Source of the DNA: Pseudomonadota bacterium
Lineage (GTDB): Bacteria > Pseudomonadota > Gammaproteobacteria > Burkholderiales > Burkholderiaceae_C
DNA length: 50,701 bases
NCBI GenBank assembly: GCA_018241265.1
Contig: JAFEEF010000004.1
Location: forward strand, 1 to 50,701
Direction of reading: 5' to 3'
The position numbers were made by a program, and so were the translations under genes. The notes under the pieces are model-generated. The model did no database searches and was not told the DNA's origin. It worked only from the letters and a program-made list of their open reading frames with translations. Position 1 is the stretch's first letter. Each line of letters begins with the position of its first letter. This document shows, piece by piece, positions 25,765-35,487 of this stretch.

Positions 25765-26932
25765 GTGGGCCTCGCGCGGGCGTGGTGTGGGCGGGTGGCG
25801 ATGGCGGCGCGGGCCGCAGCGCCGCGGAAGGATGCAGCGGGCGCAGCTGCTGGTGCAGCACGAGCGCAGCCGCGCCGACCGCCGCCGACAGCACGCCGTA
25901 ACGTGCGCCGCGCACCTCGGGCGGCGCCAGGCCGGCGCCGCGGCCGTAGTCGGCCAGCGTGGCGCGGGCGCTCGTCAGCAGGCCGGGATGGCTTTCGCAC
26001 ACCGGGCCGCCCACGACGATGCAGCGCGGGTCGAACGCCATCCACAGGTTCTGCAGCACCACCCCGAGGCGCGGTCCGGCCGCTTCGACGGCGCCGGGCG
26101 ATGCGAGGGCGCGCGAGCCGATGAAGGTCTCGACGCAGCCGCGCCGGCCGCAGGAGCAGAGGGCGCCGCCCGGCTCGAGCACCATGTGACCGATCTCGCC
26201 GGCCATGCCGTGGGCGCCGGTGAAGAGGCCATCGTTGAGCACCACGCCGGCGCCGACGCCGACATCGCAATGGACGAAGATCAGCGAGCCCGCGTCCTCG
26301 CCGGGGGAGAACTCGTACTCGCCGAGCGCCGCGACATCGGCTTCGTTCTGCACCTGCAGCGCCACGCCGGGCAGCCCGGCCGCGGCGAACGCCGCGCTCA
26401 TCAGCGGCTGCACCTCGAGGTTGCGCCAGCCCAGGTTGGGGGCGAAGCGCAGCACCCCGGTCTCCGCGTCGATCGCGCCGGGCAGCCCGACGCCGATGCC
26501 GGCGAGCTGCAGGCCGCGCGCGCCGAACGCGGCGCGGACGTCGAGCGCCAGCGCCGCGGCCGTCGCGAAGACCGCCTCCGGCTGATGGTTCGGCAGCGCC
26601 GCCTCGGTCGCGTGCAGCACTTCGCCGAGCAACGAGACGCCGACCACGCGCACGCACTCGACCGCCATCTCGACGCCGATCAGCGCGCGCGCACGGGCGT
26701 TGATGTAGAGCGGCGTCGAGGGCCGCCCGAGGCCGGACGCGACGGTGGAGCTGGCTTCGGCGACCCAGCCTTCGTCGAGCAGCTCGCGCGCGAGCATGCT
26801 GACGGTCGACTTGGTGAGCCCGCTCTCGCTCGCCAGGCGCGCCCGCGACAGGCCCGGCCGCGCCCGCAGCAGGCGCAACAGCACGCTGCGGTTGATGCGC
26901 TTGACGAGCCGCTGGTCACCGGTGGTCTTCAT
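25748..26932 (-). CDS. xylR: ROK-family transcriptional repressor, probable XylR
   Basis: 394 residues: an N-terminal winged helix (about 14-60, LSRARLASESGLTKSTVSML) and a ROK sugar-kinase-like domain with the zinc motif C259-x-C261-G-x-x-G-C266-x-E. ROK repressors of this build (XylR, NagC, Mlc) sense sugars. Its gene sits inside the xylose operon, and the inverted repeat before xylF (30001-30025) has half-sites like those of Gram-positive XylR operators, which supports the XylR role. Six bases separate it from xylG. Confidence 0.88.
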   Translation of the reverse strand: MKTTGDQRLVKRINRSVLLRLLRARPGLSRARLASESGLTKSTVSMLARELLDEGWVAEASSTVASGLGRPSTPLYINARARALIGVEMAVECVRVVGVSLLGEVLHATEAALPNHQPEAVFATAAALALDVRAAFGARGLQLAGIGVGLPGAIDAETGVLRFAPNLGWRNLEVQPLMSAAFAAAGLPGVALQVQNEADVAALGEYEFSPGEDAGSLIFVHCDVGVGAGVVLNDGLFTGAHGMAGEIGHMVLEPGGALCSCGRRGCVETFIGSRALASPGAVEAAGPRLGVVLQNLWMAFDPRCIVVGGPVCESHPGLLTSARATLADYGRGAGLAPPEVRGARYGVLSAAVGAAALVLHQQLRPLHPSAALRPAPPSPPAHTTPARGPHVSRH

Positions 26933-26938
26933 GCTCCT

Positions 26939-27706
26939 TCAGCGCACGCATTGCTCTTTGCCGGCGGGTTGCTTGCCGGCAATGATCATCCCGAGCACCT
27001 CGTCCTCGGTCACGTCGCCGGTGCGGTAGGTGCCGACCAGCCGGCCGTTCTTCATCACCGCGAGGCGGTCGGAGAGCCCGAACACGTCGGGCATGTCGTG
27101 GGTGATCAGGAAGATGCCGACGCCGTCGTCCTTGAGCTGCTTGACGAGGCGTCCGACCATCGCGGTCTCTTCCGGGCCCAGCGCGGCACAGGGCTCGTCC
27201 ATGATGAGGATGCGCGCATTGAAGTAGAGCGCGCGCGAGATCGCGACGACCTGGCGCTGCCCGCCCGACAGGCGCCGCACCGGCGTGCGGATGTTGGTGA
27301 AGTTCTTGTTGAGGCGCTTGAACACCTTGCGCGCCTCGACCTCCATGTAGTGGTCGTCGAGCGTGCGCCACGGCGTCAGCTTCTCGCGCCCGAGGAACAG
27401 GTTGGCCACCGAGTCGAGGTTGTCGGCCAGCGCCAGGGTCTGGTAGATCGTCTCGATGCCCTGCGCCTGCGCCTCGGCGGGCGTGCGGATCTCGACCTTC
27501 TGCCCGGCGATCAGCGTCTCGCCGCTGTCGATCGGGTAGGCGCCGGCGAGCATCTTCATCAAGGTCGACTTGCCGGCGCCGTTGTGGCCGAGCAGCGCGA
27601 CCACCTCGCCCGGGTGCAGGTTCAGGCTGACGTTGTCGACCGCGACGACGCCGCCGAAGGCCTTGCGGATCTCGCGCAGTTCGACCAGCTTGGACGTGGG
27701 CTCCAT
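26939..27706 (-). CDS. xylG: Sugar ABC transporter ATP-binding protein (xylose type)
   Basis: 255 residues with a single ABC domain: Walker [10 protein letters not shown] (40-48), signature LSGGQ (146-150), Walker B ILIMDEP (166-172) and the H-loop histidine (203). E. coli XylG is a tandem ABC protein of about 510 residues, so this one is half-size, like the single-domain proteins of fructose importers in rhizobia; it must dimerise. TGATG junction with the permease gene. Confidence 0.88.
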   Translation of the reverse strand: MEPTSKLVELREIRKAFGGVVAVDNVSLNLHPGEVVALLGHNGAGKSTLMKMLAGAYPIDSGETLIAGQKVEIRTPAEAQAQGIETIYQTLALADNLDSVANLFLGREKLTPWRTLDDHYMEVEARKVFKRLNKNFTNIRTPVRRLSGGQRQVVAISRALYFNARILIMDEPCAALGPEETAMVGRLVKQLKDDGVGIFLITHDMPDVFGLSDRLAVMKNGRLVGTYRTGDVTEDEVLGMIIAGKQPAGKEQCVR

Positions 27707-28893
27707 CAGGTCTCTCCGAACCGGCGGCGATAGAGCACGTCGAACACCACCGCGACGATCAGCACCTGGCCGATGATGACCATGCGCTTGCCGATCGCCA
27801 CGTCGAGCAGCAGCATGCCGCTGTCGAGCGACTGCATGATGAGCGCGCCCAGCACCGAGCCGAGGATCGAGCCGCTGCCGCCGGCCAGCGCGGTGCCGCC
27901 GATGACCGCCGCGGCGATCACGTAGAGCTCCATGCCGGTGCCGAGCGAGTTGGTGCCGGCGTTGAGCCGCGCGATCGAGACGATCGCCGCCACGGTGATC
28001 AGCACCGAGAGCAGCGCGAACAGCATCAAGGTGACGCGCTTGACCGGGATGCCGACCAGCGCGGCGGCGTCCGGGTTGCCGCCCATCGCGAAGACGTAGC
28101 GGCCGAAGCGCGTGCGGTGCACGATGAACGACAGGCCGCCTGCCACCACCGCCCAGATCAGCACCGGGATCGGGATGCCCTGTGGCGCCGGCTTGGACGA
28201 GATCTGGTAGCGGTTCATCGTGGCGGCGAAGGCCAGCACCAGCACGACAGGCACCGCGGCCACCAGGGCGTCCACCCAGAGCGGCTCGAGCGCCACGCCG
28301 TGGCTCGCCCGCGCGCGCCGCCGCATCAGCATGCGTGCGATCAGCCCGATCGCGACGAGCGCCGCGAGCCCCCAGGTGGCCGTCACGCCGATCGCGCCGT
28401 CGTAGCCGCCGCCCAGGCGCTGGAAGAAGTCGTCGGTGACCGGCTGGGTCTTGCCGTCGGCGACGAGGAAGGCCGCACCGCGGAACGACATCAGCCCGCC
28501 GAGCGTGACGACGAACGACGGCACGCCGAGCCCGGCGGTCAGCCAGCCCTGGTAGACCGACACGGCGAGCGCGGCCGCCAGCCCGGCGAGCGAGGCCGCC
28601 GGCCACGACCAGCCGGCGCTGTACTGCAGGAAGGCGATCAGCACGCCGACGAAGCCCATCACCGAGCCGACCGACAGGTCGATGTGGCGCGCGACGATGA
28701 CGAGCACCATCACGGTCGCGACGATGCCGACGACGGCGGTCTGCTGGGCGACGTTGTAGAGGTTCTCGGGCGTCAGGAAGAGGCCGCCCGACATCACGTG
28801 GAAGGTGACCGCCAGCACGACGAGCACGAGGCCCATCAGCGCCAGGCGCCAGTCGATGCCGGCACGGCGCCAGGCGAACGTCGGCTCGTCCAT
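27706..28893 (-). CDS. xylH: Sugar ABC transporter permease XylH
   Basis: 395-residue permease with about ten to twelve hydrophobic segments and the BPD_transp_2 blocks [30 protein letters not shown] and [24 protein letters not shown]. The length and the long middle region (residues 150-270) are as in XylH. It forms the membrane channel with XylF and XylG. Confidence 0.92.
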   Translation of the reverse strand: MDEPTFAWRRAGIDWRLALMGLVLVVLAVTFHVMSGGLFLTPENLYNVAQQTAVVGIVATVMVLVIVARHIDLSVGSVMGFVGVLIAFLQYSAGWSWPAASLAGLAAALAVSVYQGWLTAGLGVPSFVVTLGGLMSFRGAAFLVADGKTQPVTDDFFQRLGGGYDGAIGVTATWGLAALVAIGLIARMLMRRRARASHGVALEPLWVDALVAAVPVVLVLAFAATMNRYQISSKPAPQGIPIPVLIWAVVAGGLSFIVHRTRFGRYVFAMGGNPDAAALVGIPVKRVTLMLFALLSVLITVAAIVSIARLNAGTNSLGTGMELYVIAAAVIGGTALAGGSGSILGSVLGALIMQSLDSGMLLLDVAIGKRMVIIGQVLIVAVVFDVLYRRRFGET

Positions 28894-28914
28894 GGTGTCG
28901 GGGCGGTGCCGCGG

Positions 28915-29964
28915 CTACTTGCAGGCCGCCGGCGCCTTGTCGGCGGCGACGCCCTTGCAGAGCTCTTCCTTCTTGATCCAGCCGGCCTTCACGACCACGT
29001 CGAGGTTGTCGCGCGTGATCGCCACCGGCGCGAGCAGGTGCGAGTCGAGCGTCATCTTCTTCGCGCCGCCGCTCCACGGGGCCGACTTCTCGGGCTTCTT
29101 GCCCGCGGCCAGCGCCACCGCCGCGCTGGCGGCCTCGCGGCCGAGGTCGCGCGAGTCCTTCCAGACCGAGACGGTCTGCATGCCGAGCGCGATGCGGTTC
29201 AGCGCGGCGAAGTCGGCGTCCTGGCCCGACACCGGGATGCCGCGGATGCCCTTGGCGGTGAGCGCCGCGACGGCGCCGCCGGCGGTGCCGTCGTTGGACG
29301 CCACGACCGCATCGACCTTGCCGCCGGCCTTGGTGAGGATCTGCTCCATGTTCTTCTGCGCCACCTCGGGCTTCCAGCCGTCGGTGTACTCGTCGCCCAC
29401 GATCTTGATGTCGCCCTTCTTCACCGCATCGGCGATCACTTCCTGCTGGCCGGCGCGCAGGAAATCGGCGTTCGGGTCGGTGGGCGAGCCCTTGATCATC
29501 ACGTAGTTGCCCTTGGGCGCGAGCTTGAACACCGAGCGCGCCTCGAGGCGGCCGACCTCGGTGTTGTCGAACGTGATGTAGAAGACGCCGGGCGCCTCGA
29601 TCAGGCGGTCGTAGGCGACCACCGGCACGTGCTGCTTGGTCGCCTTGTTGACGGCCGGCAGGATCGCGTCCTTGTCCATCGCCAGCACGATCAGCGCCTT
29701 GGCGCCCTTGGACAGCAGCCCGTCGATGTCGGCCAGCTGCTTCTCCGGCGAGCCGCCCGCATCGGCGCTGACGTACTTCGCGCCGAGCTTCTCGAGCTGC
29801 GCCTTGATCGCCGCCTCGTCGGTCTTCCAGCGCTCCTCCTGGAAGTTGGACCAGCTCACGCCGACGACCGTCTGGGCCCGGGCCGCGGCAGCGCCGAGGG
29901 CCAGGGTTGCGGCGAGCGCGGTGGCGGCCAGGCCCGGGATCGAAGGACGGGGAAGGCGTGTCAT
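28915..29964 (-). CDS. xylF: D-xylose-binding periplasmic protein
   Basis: 349-residue substrate-binding protein of the CUT2 sugar importers. Signal peptide residues 1-31 (GAAAARAQ). Ligand-pocket blocks typical of XylF are visible: [45 protein letters not shown] and [13 protein letters not shown]. First gene of the operon; 36 bases separate its ATG from the ROK-type operator. Confidence 0.93.
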   Translation of the reverse strand: MTRLPRPSIPGLAATALAATLALGAAAARAQTVVGVSWSNFQEERWKTDEAAIKAQLEKLGAKYVSADAGGSPEKQLADIDGLLSKGAKALIVLAMDKDAILPAVNKATKQHVPVVAYDRLIEAPGVFYITFDNTEVGRLEARSVFKLAPKGNYVMIKGSPTDPNADFLRAGQQEVIADAVKKGDIKIVGDEYTDGWKPEVAQKNMEQILTKAGGKVDAVVASNDGTAGGAVAALTAKGIRGIPVSGQDADFAALNRIALGMQTVSVWKDSRDLGREAASAAVALAAGKKPEKSAPWSGGAKKMTLDSHLLAPVAITRDNLDVVVKAGWIKKEELCKGVAADKAPAACK

Positions 29965-29984
29965 GGGCAGTCTCCAGGAATACC

Positions 29985-30000
29985 GGCCGATGCGTCGGCC
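29985..30000. repeat. Small inverted repeat in the xylF leader
   Basis: GGCCGA-TGCG-TCGGCC, a perfect six-pair stem with a four-base loop, lies between the operator and the xylF ribosome site. It could form in the mRNA leader. Confidence 0.45.
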
Positions 30001-30025
30001 ATAGTTTGTGTGACGTCCGAACTAT
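30001..30025. promoter_or_regulatory. Probable XylR (ROK) operator before xylF
   Basis: Inverted repeat ATAGTTTG, nine bases, CGAACTAT (one mismatch). The TAGTTTG/AAACTA half-sites match those of XylR operators known in Bacillus. It is 37 bases upstream of xylF, between xylF and the divergent carbonic anhydrase gene. Confidence 0.7.
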
Positions 30026-30137
30026 TGACCATGGCCTGCGCCGCTGCCATCGGTACAAGCCCGTGGTACCGGGTGGGCATGCGCCGGGCGGCGCATACAC
30101 TTATTGCGTTGCACAAAAGTCGGGTGACACACGGACC

Positions 30138-30800
30138 ATGGCCCACCTCCAGGATCTCCTTTCCAAGAATCGGCAATGGGCGGCTGCGGTCGAGCAGCAC
30201 AGCCCGGGCTTCTTCACCAGCCTCCTGGCGCAGCAGGCACCGCAGTACATGTGGGTCGGCTGCGCCGACAGCCGCGTGCCGGCCAACGAGCTGGTCGGGC
30301 TGGCGCCGGGCGAGCTGTTCGTGCACCGCAACGTCGCCAACGTGGTCGCGCATTCCGACCTGAATGCGCTGTCGGTGATCCAGTTCGCGACCGACGTGCT
30401 GAAGGTGCAGCACATCATCGTCGTCGGCCACTCGCGCTGCGGCGGCGTGCATGCGGCGCTGAACGGCCTGCGCATCGGCCTGGCGGACAACTGGCTGCGC
30501 TATGTGATCGACGTGCGCGACAAGCACCAGGCCTGGCTCTCGACGGTCGCGCGCGAGCGCCAGGACGACGCGCTGTGCGAGCTCAACGTGATCGAGCAGG
30601 CCCGCAACGTCTGCGAGACGACGATCGTGCAGGACGCCTGGGCGCGCGGCCAGACGCTCGCGGTGCACGGCTGGGTCTACGGGCTGCACAACGGCCACCT
30701 GGAGGATCTGCACATGAACGTCACCCGGGCCGACGCGGTGACGACCGTCTACGAGCAGGCGCTCGGCCAGATCCACGCGCGCTACGCCGGCGGCGCCTGA
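30138..30800 (+). CDS. can: Beta-class carbonic anhydrase
   Basis: Cytoplasmic zinc enzyme interconverting CO2 and bicarbonate. 220 residues, with the zinc ligands and Asp/Arg dyad visible: C42 and D44-R46 in [12 protein letters not shown]98 and C101 in VGHSRCGGV. Bicarbonate supply matters to biotin carboxylases such as the one encoded at 44151. TACACT (30096-30101) might be the -10. The stop shares one base with the aceK start (TGATG). Confidence 0.95.
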   Translation: MAHLQDLLSKNRQWAAAVEQHSPGFFTSLLAQQAPQYMWVGCADSRVPANELVGLAPGELFVHRNVANVVAHSDLNALSVIQFATDVLKVQHIIVVGHSRCGGVHAALNGLRIGLADNWLRYVIDVRDKHQAWLSTVARERQDDALCELNVIEQARNVCETTIVQDAWARGQTLAVHGWVYGLHNGHLEDLHMNVTRADAVTTVYEQALGQIHARYAGGA

Positions 30801-32587
30801 TGCAGCAGCTGGCGGTCTTCCCGCAGGCGCTCGACGACGAGCGCGCGTACGACATCGCGCGCGCGATGCGCGACGGCTTCGACCGCCACTACCACTTGTT
30901 CCGCGAGACGAGCGCCGCGGCCAAGCAGCGCTTCGAGGCGGCCGACTGGCACGCCCAGCAGCGGGCGCAGCGCGAGCGCATCGAGTTCTACGACCGGCGC
31001 GTCGAGGAGGCCGCCGTGCGACTGCAGGCGGAATTCGCGGCGGGCGAGCTGCCGATGGACGTCTGGCAGCAGGTCAAGCTCCACTACATCGGGCTGCTGA
31101 CCAACCACCATCAGCCCGAGCTCGCCGAGACCTTCTTCAACTCGGTGACCACGAAGATCCTGCACCGCAGCTACTTCAACAACGACTTCATCTTCGTGCG
31201 GCCGGCGGTCTCGACCGAGTACATCGAGAACGACGAGCCGGCGTCGCTGCCGACCTACCGCGCCTACTACCCGACGCCCGACACGATGCGCGAGACCTTC
31301 CTGCGCATCGTCACGAACTTCCAGCTCGTGCGGCCGTTCGACGACCTGCCGCGCGACATCGGCCTCGTCGTCGATGCGGTGCTCGCCGAGCTCGGCGACT
31401 TCCGGCCGCGCCCGAACTTCCAGGTGCAGGTGCTGTCGTCGCTCTTCTATCGCAACAAGGGCGCCTACGTCGTCGGCAAGATCATCAACGGCTTCTCGGA
31501 GACACCGTTCGCGCTGCCTATCGTGCACGGCGAAGACGGCCTGCTCGAGATCGACGCGGCATTGTTCGGCGAGGACGACCTGCTCCTGCTGTTCAGCTTC
31601 GCGCGCGCCTACTTCATGGTGACGATGGAGATACCGTCGGCCTACGTGCAGTTCCTGCGCTCGCTGATGCCGAAGAAGCCGCGCTCCGAGCTGTACAACG
31701 CGCTCGGCCTCGCCAAGCAGGGCAAGAACGCCTATTACCGCGACTTCCTGTTCCACCTGAAGCATTCGAGCGACGCCTTCCGCATCGCGCCCGGCATCAA
31801 GGGCATGGTGATGCTGGTGTTCGACCTGCCGAGCTTCCCGTACGTCTTCAAGGTCATCAAGGACCACTTCCCGGCGCAGAAGGAGACGACGCGCGAGTTG
31901 ATCAAGCGCAAGTACCTGCTCGTGAAGCAGCACGATCGCGTCGGCCGCATGGCCGACACGCTCGAGTACAGCAACGTCGCGTTCCCGCGCGAACGCTTCA
32001 CCGACGAGCTCGTCGCCGAGCTGCGCCACGACTGCGCGAGCCTGCTGGAGGAAGAAGGCGACACGCTGGTGATCCGCCACCTCTACATCGAGCGGCGCAT
32101 GATCCCGCTCAACATCTACCTGCAGGAAGCCACGCCCGAGCAGGTCGAGGCGGCCGTGATCGAGTACGGCAACGCGATCAAGGACCTGGTGCGCGCCAAC
32201 ATCTTCCCCGGCGACATGCTGTGGAAGAACTTCGGCGTGACGCGCCACGGCAAGATCGTCTTCTACGACTACGACGAGATCGAGTACCTGACCGACTGCA
32301 ATTTCCGCAAGGTGCCGGCGCCGCGCAACGAGGAAGAAGAGATGTCGGGCGAGGTCTGGTATGCCGTCGGCCCGCGCGACGTGTTCCCGGAGACCTTCGC
32401 GCCGTTCCTGCTCGGCAATCCCGCGGTGCGCGAGGTCTTCATGGCGCACCATGCCGACCTGCTCGACGCCGGCTTCTGGCAAGGCCACAAGGAGCGCATC
32501 CTCGCCGGAGTCGTGCATGATGTGTTTCCCTACGACACGCACCGGCGTTTCCAGCACCGACGTGCGGTACCGGCGCCGCTCGCCTGA
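30800..32587 (+). CDS. aceK: Isocitrate dehydrogenase kinase/phosphatase
   Basis: Bifunctional enzyme that inactivates isocitrate dehydrogenase by phosphorylation, diverting carbon to the glyoxylate shunt on acetate or fatty acids. 595 residues, family length. The ATP-binding region [21 protein letters not shown] and the catalytic segment [27 protein letters not shown] are diagnostic. It is not next to aceA or aceB here but is coupled to can, and the following genes are of acyl-CoA breakdown, so expression on acyl substrates is plausible. Confidence 0.95.
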   Translation: MQQLAVFPQALDDERAYDIARAMRDGFDRHYHLFRETSAAAKQRFEAADWHAQQRAQRERIEFYDRRVEEAAVRLQAEFAAGELPMDVWQQVKLHYIGLLTNHHQPELAETFFNSVTTKILHRSYFNNDFIFVRPAVSTEYIENDEPASLPTYRAYYPTPDTMRETFLRIVTNFQLVRPFDDLPRDIGLVVDAVLAELGDFRPRPNFQVQVLSSLFYRNKGAYVVGKIINGFSETPFALPIVHGEDGLLEIDAALFGEDDLLLLFSFARAYFMVTMEIPSAYVQFLRSLMPKKPRSELYNALGLAKQGKNAYYRDFLFHLKHSSDAFRIAPGIKGMVMLVFDLPSFPYVFKVIKDHFPAQKETTRELIKRKYLLVKQHDRVGRMADTLEYSNVAFPRERFTDELVAELRHDCASLLEEEGDTLVIRHLYIERRMIPLNIYLQEATPEQVEAAVIEYGNAIKDLVRANIFPGDMLWKNFGVTRHGKIVFYDYDEIEYLTDCNFRKVPAPRNEEEEMSGEVWYAVGPRDVFPETFAPFLLGNPAVREVFMAHHADLLDAGFWQGHKERILAGVVHDVFPYDTHRRFQHRRAVPAPLA

Positions 32588-32591
32588 TTCC

Positions 32592-32597
32592 TAGATT
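32592..32597 (+). promoter_or_regulatory. Possible -10 box of the thiolase gene
   Basis: TAGATT, 28 bases before the thiolase ATG; the -35 is unclear. Confidence 0.25.
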
Positions 32598-32625
32598 CCC
32601 AGATCGACTCACCCGGGAGATTTCC

Positions 32626-33819
32626 ATGGCCGAATCCATCGTCATCGTTTCCGCCGCGCGCACGCCGATAGGCGGTCTGCTCGGCGACTTCAGCGCGCTC
32701 GCCGCGCATCAGCTCGGCGCCGTCGCGATCAAGGCCGCGATCGAGCGCGCCGGCGTTCCCGGCGATGCCGTCGACGAAGCGCTGATGGGCAATTGCCTGA
32801 TGGCCGGCCAGGGCCAGGCGCCGGCCCGCCAGGCGGTGCTCGGCGCCGGTCTGCCGCAGTCGGTCGGTGCGGTGACCTTGTCGAAGATGTGCGGCTCGGG
32901 CATGCGCGCGATGATGTTCGCGCACGACATGCTGCAGTCCGAGACGGCGAACGTGATGGTCGCCGGCGGCATGGAGAGCATGACGAATGCGCCGCACCTG
33001 ACCTTCATGCGCAAGGGCGTGAAGTACGGGCTGACGCAGGCCTACGACCACATGGCGCTCGACGGCCTGGAAGACGCCTACGAGAAGCTGCCCGGCGGCG
33101 TCGGCAAGGCGATGGGCGTGTTCGCCGAGGAATGCGTCGCGAAGTACCGGTTCAGCCGCGAGCAGATGGACCGGTTCGCCATTGCGTCGACCGAGCGCAG
33201 CAAGAAGGCCAACGAGGACGGCAGCTTCGACTGGGAGATCGCGCCGGTGACCGTGAAGGGCGCCAAGGGCGATACCGTCGTCAAGTTCGACGAGCAGCCG
33301 TTCAAGGCCAAGCTCGACAAGATCCCGGGCCTGAAGCCGGCCTTCAAGAAGGACGGCACGATCACCGCGGCGACGTCCTCGAGCATCTCCGACGGCGCCG
33401 CGGCGCTGGTGCTGATGCGCGAGTCGACCGCGAGCAAGCTGGGCGCCAGGCCGGTGGCGCGCATCCTCGCGCACTCGGTCCATGCGCAGGCGCCGAACTG
33501 GTTCGCCACGGCGCCGGCCGGCGCGATCGAGAAGGTGCTGAAGAAGGCCGGCTGGAACGCCAAGGACGTCGACCTGTGGGAAGTCAACGAGGCGTTCGCC
33601 GCCGTGACGCTCGCGGCGATGACGGAGTTCAAGCTGCCGCACGAGATCGTCAACGTGCACGGCGGCGCGGTCGCGCTGGGCCATCCGATCGGCGCGAGCG
33701 GTGCGCGCATCGTCGTCACCTTGCTCGGCGCGTTGAAGCAGCGCGGCCTGAAAAAGGGCGTCGCTGCGCTCTGCATCGGCGGCGGCGAAGCGACCGCGCT
33801 GGCGGTCGAATTGCTGTGA
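32626..33819 (+). CDS. Acetyl-CoA C-acetyltransferase (thiolase)
   Basis: 397-residue thiolase. Active-site residues are all present: acylated C89 in SKMCGSGM, H353 in GGAVALGHPIGASG, and C383 in CIGGGEATA. It may cleave acetoacetyl-CoA to two acetyl-CoA, which would complete ketogenic leucine breakdown, or act in beta-oxidation or polyhydroxybutyrate synthesis; sequence alone does not choose. Good ribosome site (GGGAGA). Followed by a MaoC-type hydratase after four bases. Confidence 0.93.
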   Translation: MAESIVIVSAARTPIGGLLGDFSALAAHQLGAVAIKAAIERAGVPGDAVDEALMGNCLMAGQGQAPARQAVLGAGLPQSVGAVTLSKMCGSGMRAMMFAHDMLQSETANVMVAGGMESMTNAPHLTFMRKGVKYGLTQAYDHMALDGLEDAYEKLPGGVGKAMGVFAEECVAKYRFSREQMDRFAIASTERSKKANEDGSFDWEIAPVTVKGAKGDTVVKFDEQPFKAKLDKIPGLKPAFKKDGTITAATSSSISDGAAALVLMRESTASKLGARPVARILAHSVHAQAPNWFATAPAGAIEKVLKKAGWNAKDVDLWEVNEAFAAVTLAAMTEFKLPHEIVNVHGGAVALGHPIGASGARIVVTLLGALKQRGLKKGVAALCIGGGEATALAVELL

Positions 33820-33823
33820 CGCG

Positions 33824-34288
33824 ATGGGCGTGGTCAGGGAGGGGGCGGCGACGCTGATCGCCGCCGGAGAACGGGTCGAAAGAACCCTGCGCTACACGCG
33901 CGACGACATTGCCGCCTTTGCCGGGCTGAGCCTGGACGAGAACCCGTTGCACGTCGACGTGCAGGCAGCGCAGCGCGCCCGCTTCGGCGAGATCATCGCG
34001 AGCGGGCAGCAAACCGCGGCCTGCCTGATGGGGCTGCTGGCGACGCACTTCTCGCGCCGCGACGACGGCGTCGCGCGCGAGGTGCTGTGCCTCAACATGA
34101 ACTTCTCGTTCAAGGCGCCGGTGTTCGCCGACCAGGACGTCGTGCTGAGCTGGCAGGTCGCCTCGGCCGACTGGAACAGCCGGCTCGGCGGCATGCTCGG
34201 CCACCTCGACGGGCACGCCACCGTCGCATCCGGCAAGCCGGCCGTGATCGCGCGCGGCACCATCCTCGTGACCGAGGCGAAGTCCTGA
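33824..34288 (+). CDS. MaoC-like hotdog dehydratase
   Basis: 154 residues, a single hotdog domain. The hydratase-type motif appears as FAGLSLDENPLHVD (about 32-45) with the Asp and His expected for (R)-specific enoyl-CoA hydratases, and a following FGEIIASGQQTA. It may hydrate a 2-enoyl-CoA; the exact substrate is unknown. Sits between thiolase and acyl-CoA dehydrogenase genes, all for acyl-CoA turnover. The ATG at 33824 lacks a good ribosome site, so it is probably coupled to the thiolase gene. Confidence 0.83.
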   Translation: MGVVREGAATLIAAGERVERTLRYTRDDIAAFAGLSLDENPLHVDVQAAQRARFGEIIASGQQTAACLMGLLATHFSRRDDGVAREVLCLNMNFSFKAPVFADQDVVLSWQVASADWNSRLGGMLGHLDGHATVASGKPAVIARGTILVTEAKS

Positions 34289-34327
34289 CCGCGCACAATC
34301 GCGGACCCATGCCGACGAGGTGATGCG

Positions 34328-35458
34328 ATGCTGCTGACCGAAGACCACCGCGCGATCCAGGACGCCGTGCGCGCCTACGTGCAAGACCACGTGGCGCCGC
34401 AGGCCGCCGACTGGGACAGGCGCTGCCACTTCCCGAAAGCCGAGCTGCAGGGCCTGGCCGAGCTCGGCTGCTATGGCGTCGCGGTGCCGACCGAGTGGGA
34501 CGGCGCCGGGCTCGACTACCTGAGCCTGGCGATCATCCTCGAGGAGATCGCCGCCGGCGACGGTGCGACGTCGACCGTCGTCAGCGTCAACAACTGCCCG
34601 GTCTGCTCGATCCTGATGGCCTGGGCGAACGACGCGCAGAAGGACGCCTGGCTGAAGCCGCTGGCGCGCGGCAGCATGCTGGGCGCGTTCTGCCTCACCG
34701 AGCCGCACGTCGGCTCGCAGGCCGACGGCCTGACGACGACGGCGGTCCGTGACGGCAACGACTACGTGCTGAACGGCGTCAAGCAGTTCATCACGAGCGG
34801 CAAGAACGGCGACGTCGCGATCGTCATGGCGGTCACCGACAAGAGCGCCGGCAAGCGCGGCATCAGCGCGTTCATCGTGCCGACCGCGACGCCCGGCTAC
34901 GTCGTCGCGCGGCTCGAGGACAAGCTCGGCCAGCATGCGAGCGATACCGCGCAGATCGTGTTCGAGAACTGCCGCGTGCCGGCCGGCAATCGCCTCGGCG
35001 AGGAAGGCGAAGGGCTGAAGATCGCGCTGTCGGGCCTCGAAGGCGGGCGCATCGGCATCGCGGCGCAGAGCGTCGGCATGGCGCGCGCGGCGTTCGACGC
35101 GGCGCTCGCCTACTCGAAGGAGCGCGTCGCGTTCGGCAAGCCGATCTTCGAGCACCAGGCCTTGCAGTTCCGGCTCGCCGAGATGGCGATGAAGATCGAA
35201 GCCGCGCGCCAGCTGATCCACCATGCCGCGAGCCTGAAGGACGCCGGCGTGCCGTGCCTGAAGGAAGCCGCGATGGCCAAGCTGTTCGCGAGCGAGATGG
35301 CCGAAGCGGTCTGCAGCGCGGCGATCCAGGTGTTCGGCGGCTACGGCTACGTCAGCGACTTCCCGGTCGAGCGCATCTACCGCGACGTGCGGGTGTGCCA
35401 GATCTACGAAGGCACGAGCGACGTGCAGAAGATCCTGATCGGGCGCGCGCTGGCCTGA
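34328..35458 (+). CDS. Acyl-CoA dehydrogenase (short/branched-chain type)
   Basis: 376-residue flavoprotein dehydrogenating an acyl-CoA, feeding electrons to ETF. The C-terminal catalytic base E361 (YEGTSDVQKILIGR) marks the SCAD/MCAD/BCAD arrangement, unlike the helix-G base of isovaleryl-CoA dehydrogenase. Blocks CLTEPHVGSQAD and QVFGGYGYVSDFPVERIYRD are typical. The chain-length preference is not evident. Confidence 0.92.
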   Translation: MLLTEDHRAIQDAVRAYVQDHVAPQAADWDRRCHFPKAELQGLAELGCYGVAVPTEWDGAGLDYLSLAIILEEIAAGDGATSTVVSVNNCPVCSILMAWANDAQKDAWLKPLARGSMLGAFCLTEPHVGSQADGLTTTAVRDGNDYVLNGVKQFITSGKNGDVAIVMAVTDKSAGKRGISAFIVPTATPGYVVARLEDKLGQHASDTAQIVFENCRVPAGNRLGEEGEGLKIALSGLEGGRIGIAAQSVGMARAAFDAALAYSKERVAFGKPIFEHQALQFRLAEMAMKIEAARQLIHHAASLKDAGVPCLKEAAMAKLFASEMAEAVCSAAIQVFGGYGYVSDFPVERIYRDVRVCQIYEGTSDVQKILIGRALA

Positions 35459-35487
35459 CCTGCGCGGAGACCGCCGCCCTGCCTGCC

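Noticed and set aside
25679-27733. Long plus-strand frames over the xyl genes (also 28117-30363)
   Set aside because: Both are antisense shadows of xylG, the ROK gene, xylH and xylF, with biased composition and no domain.
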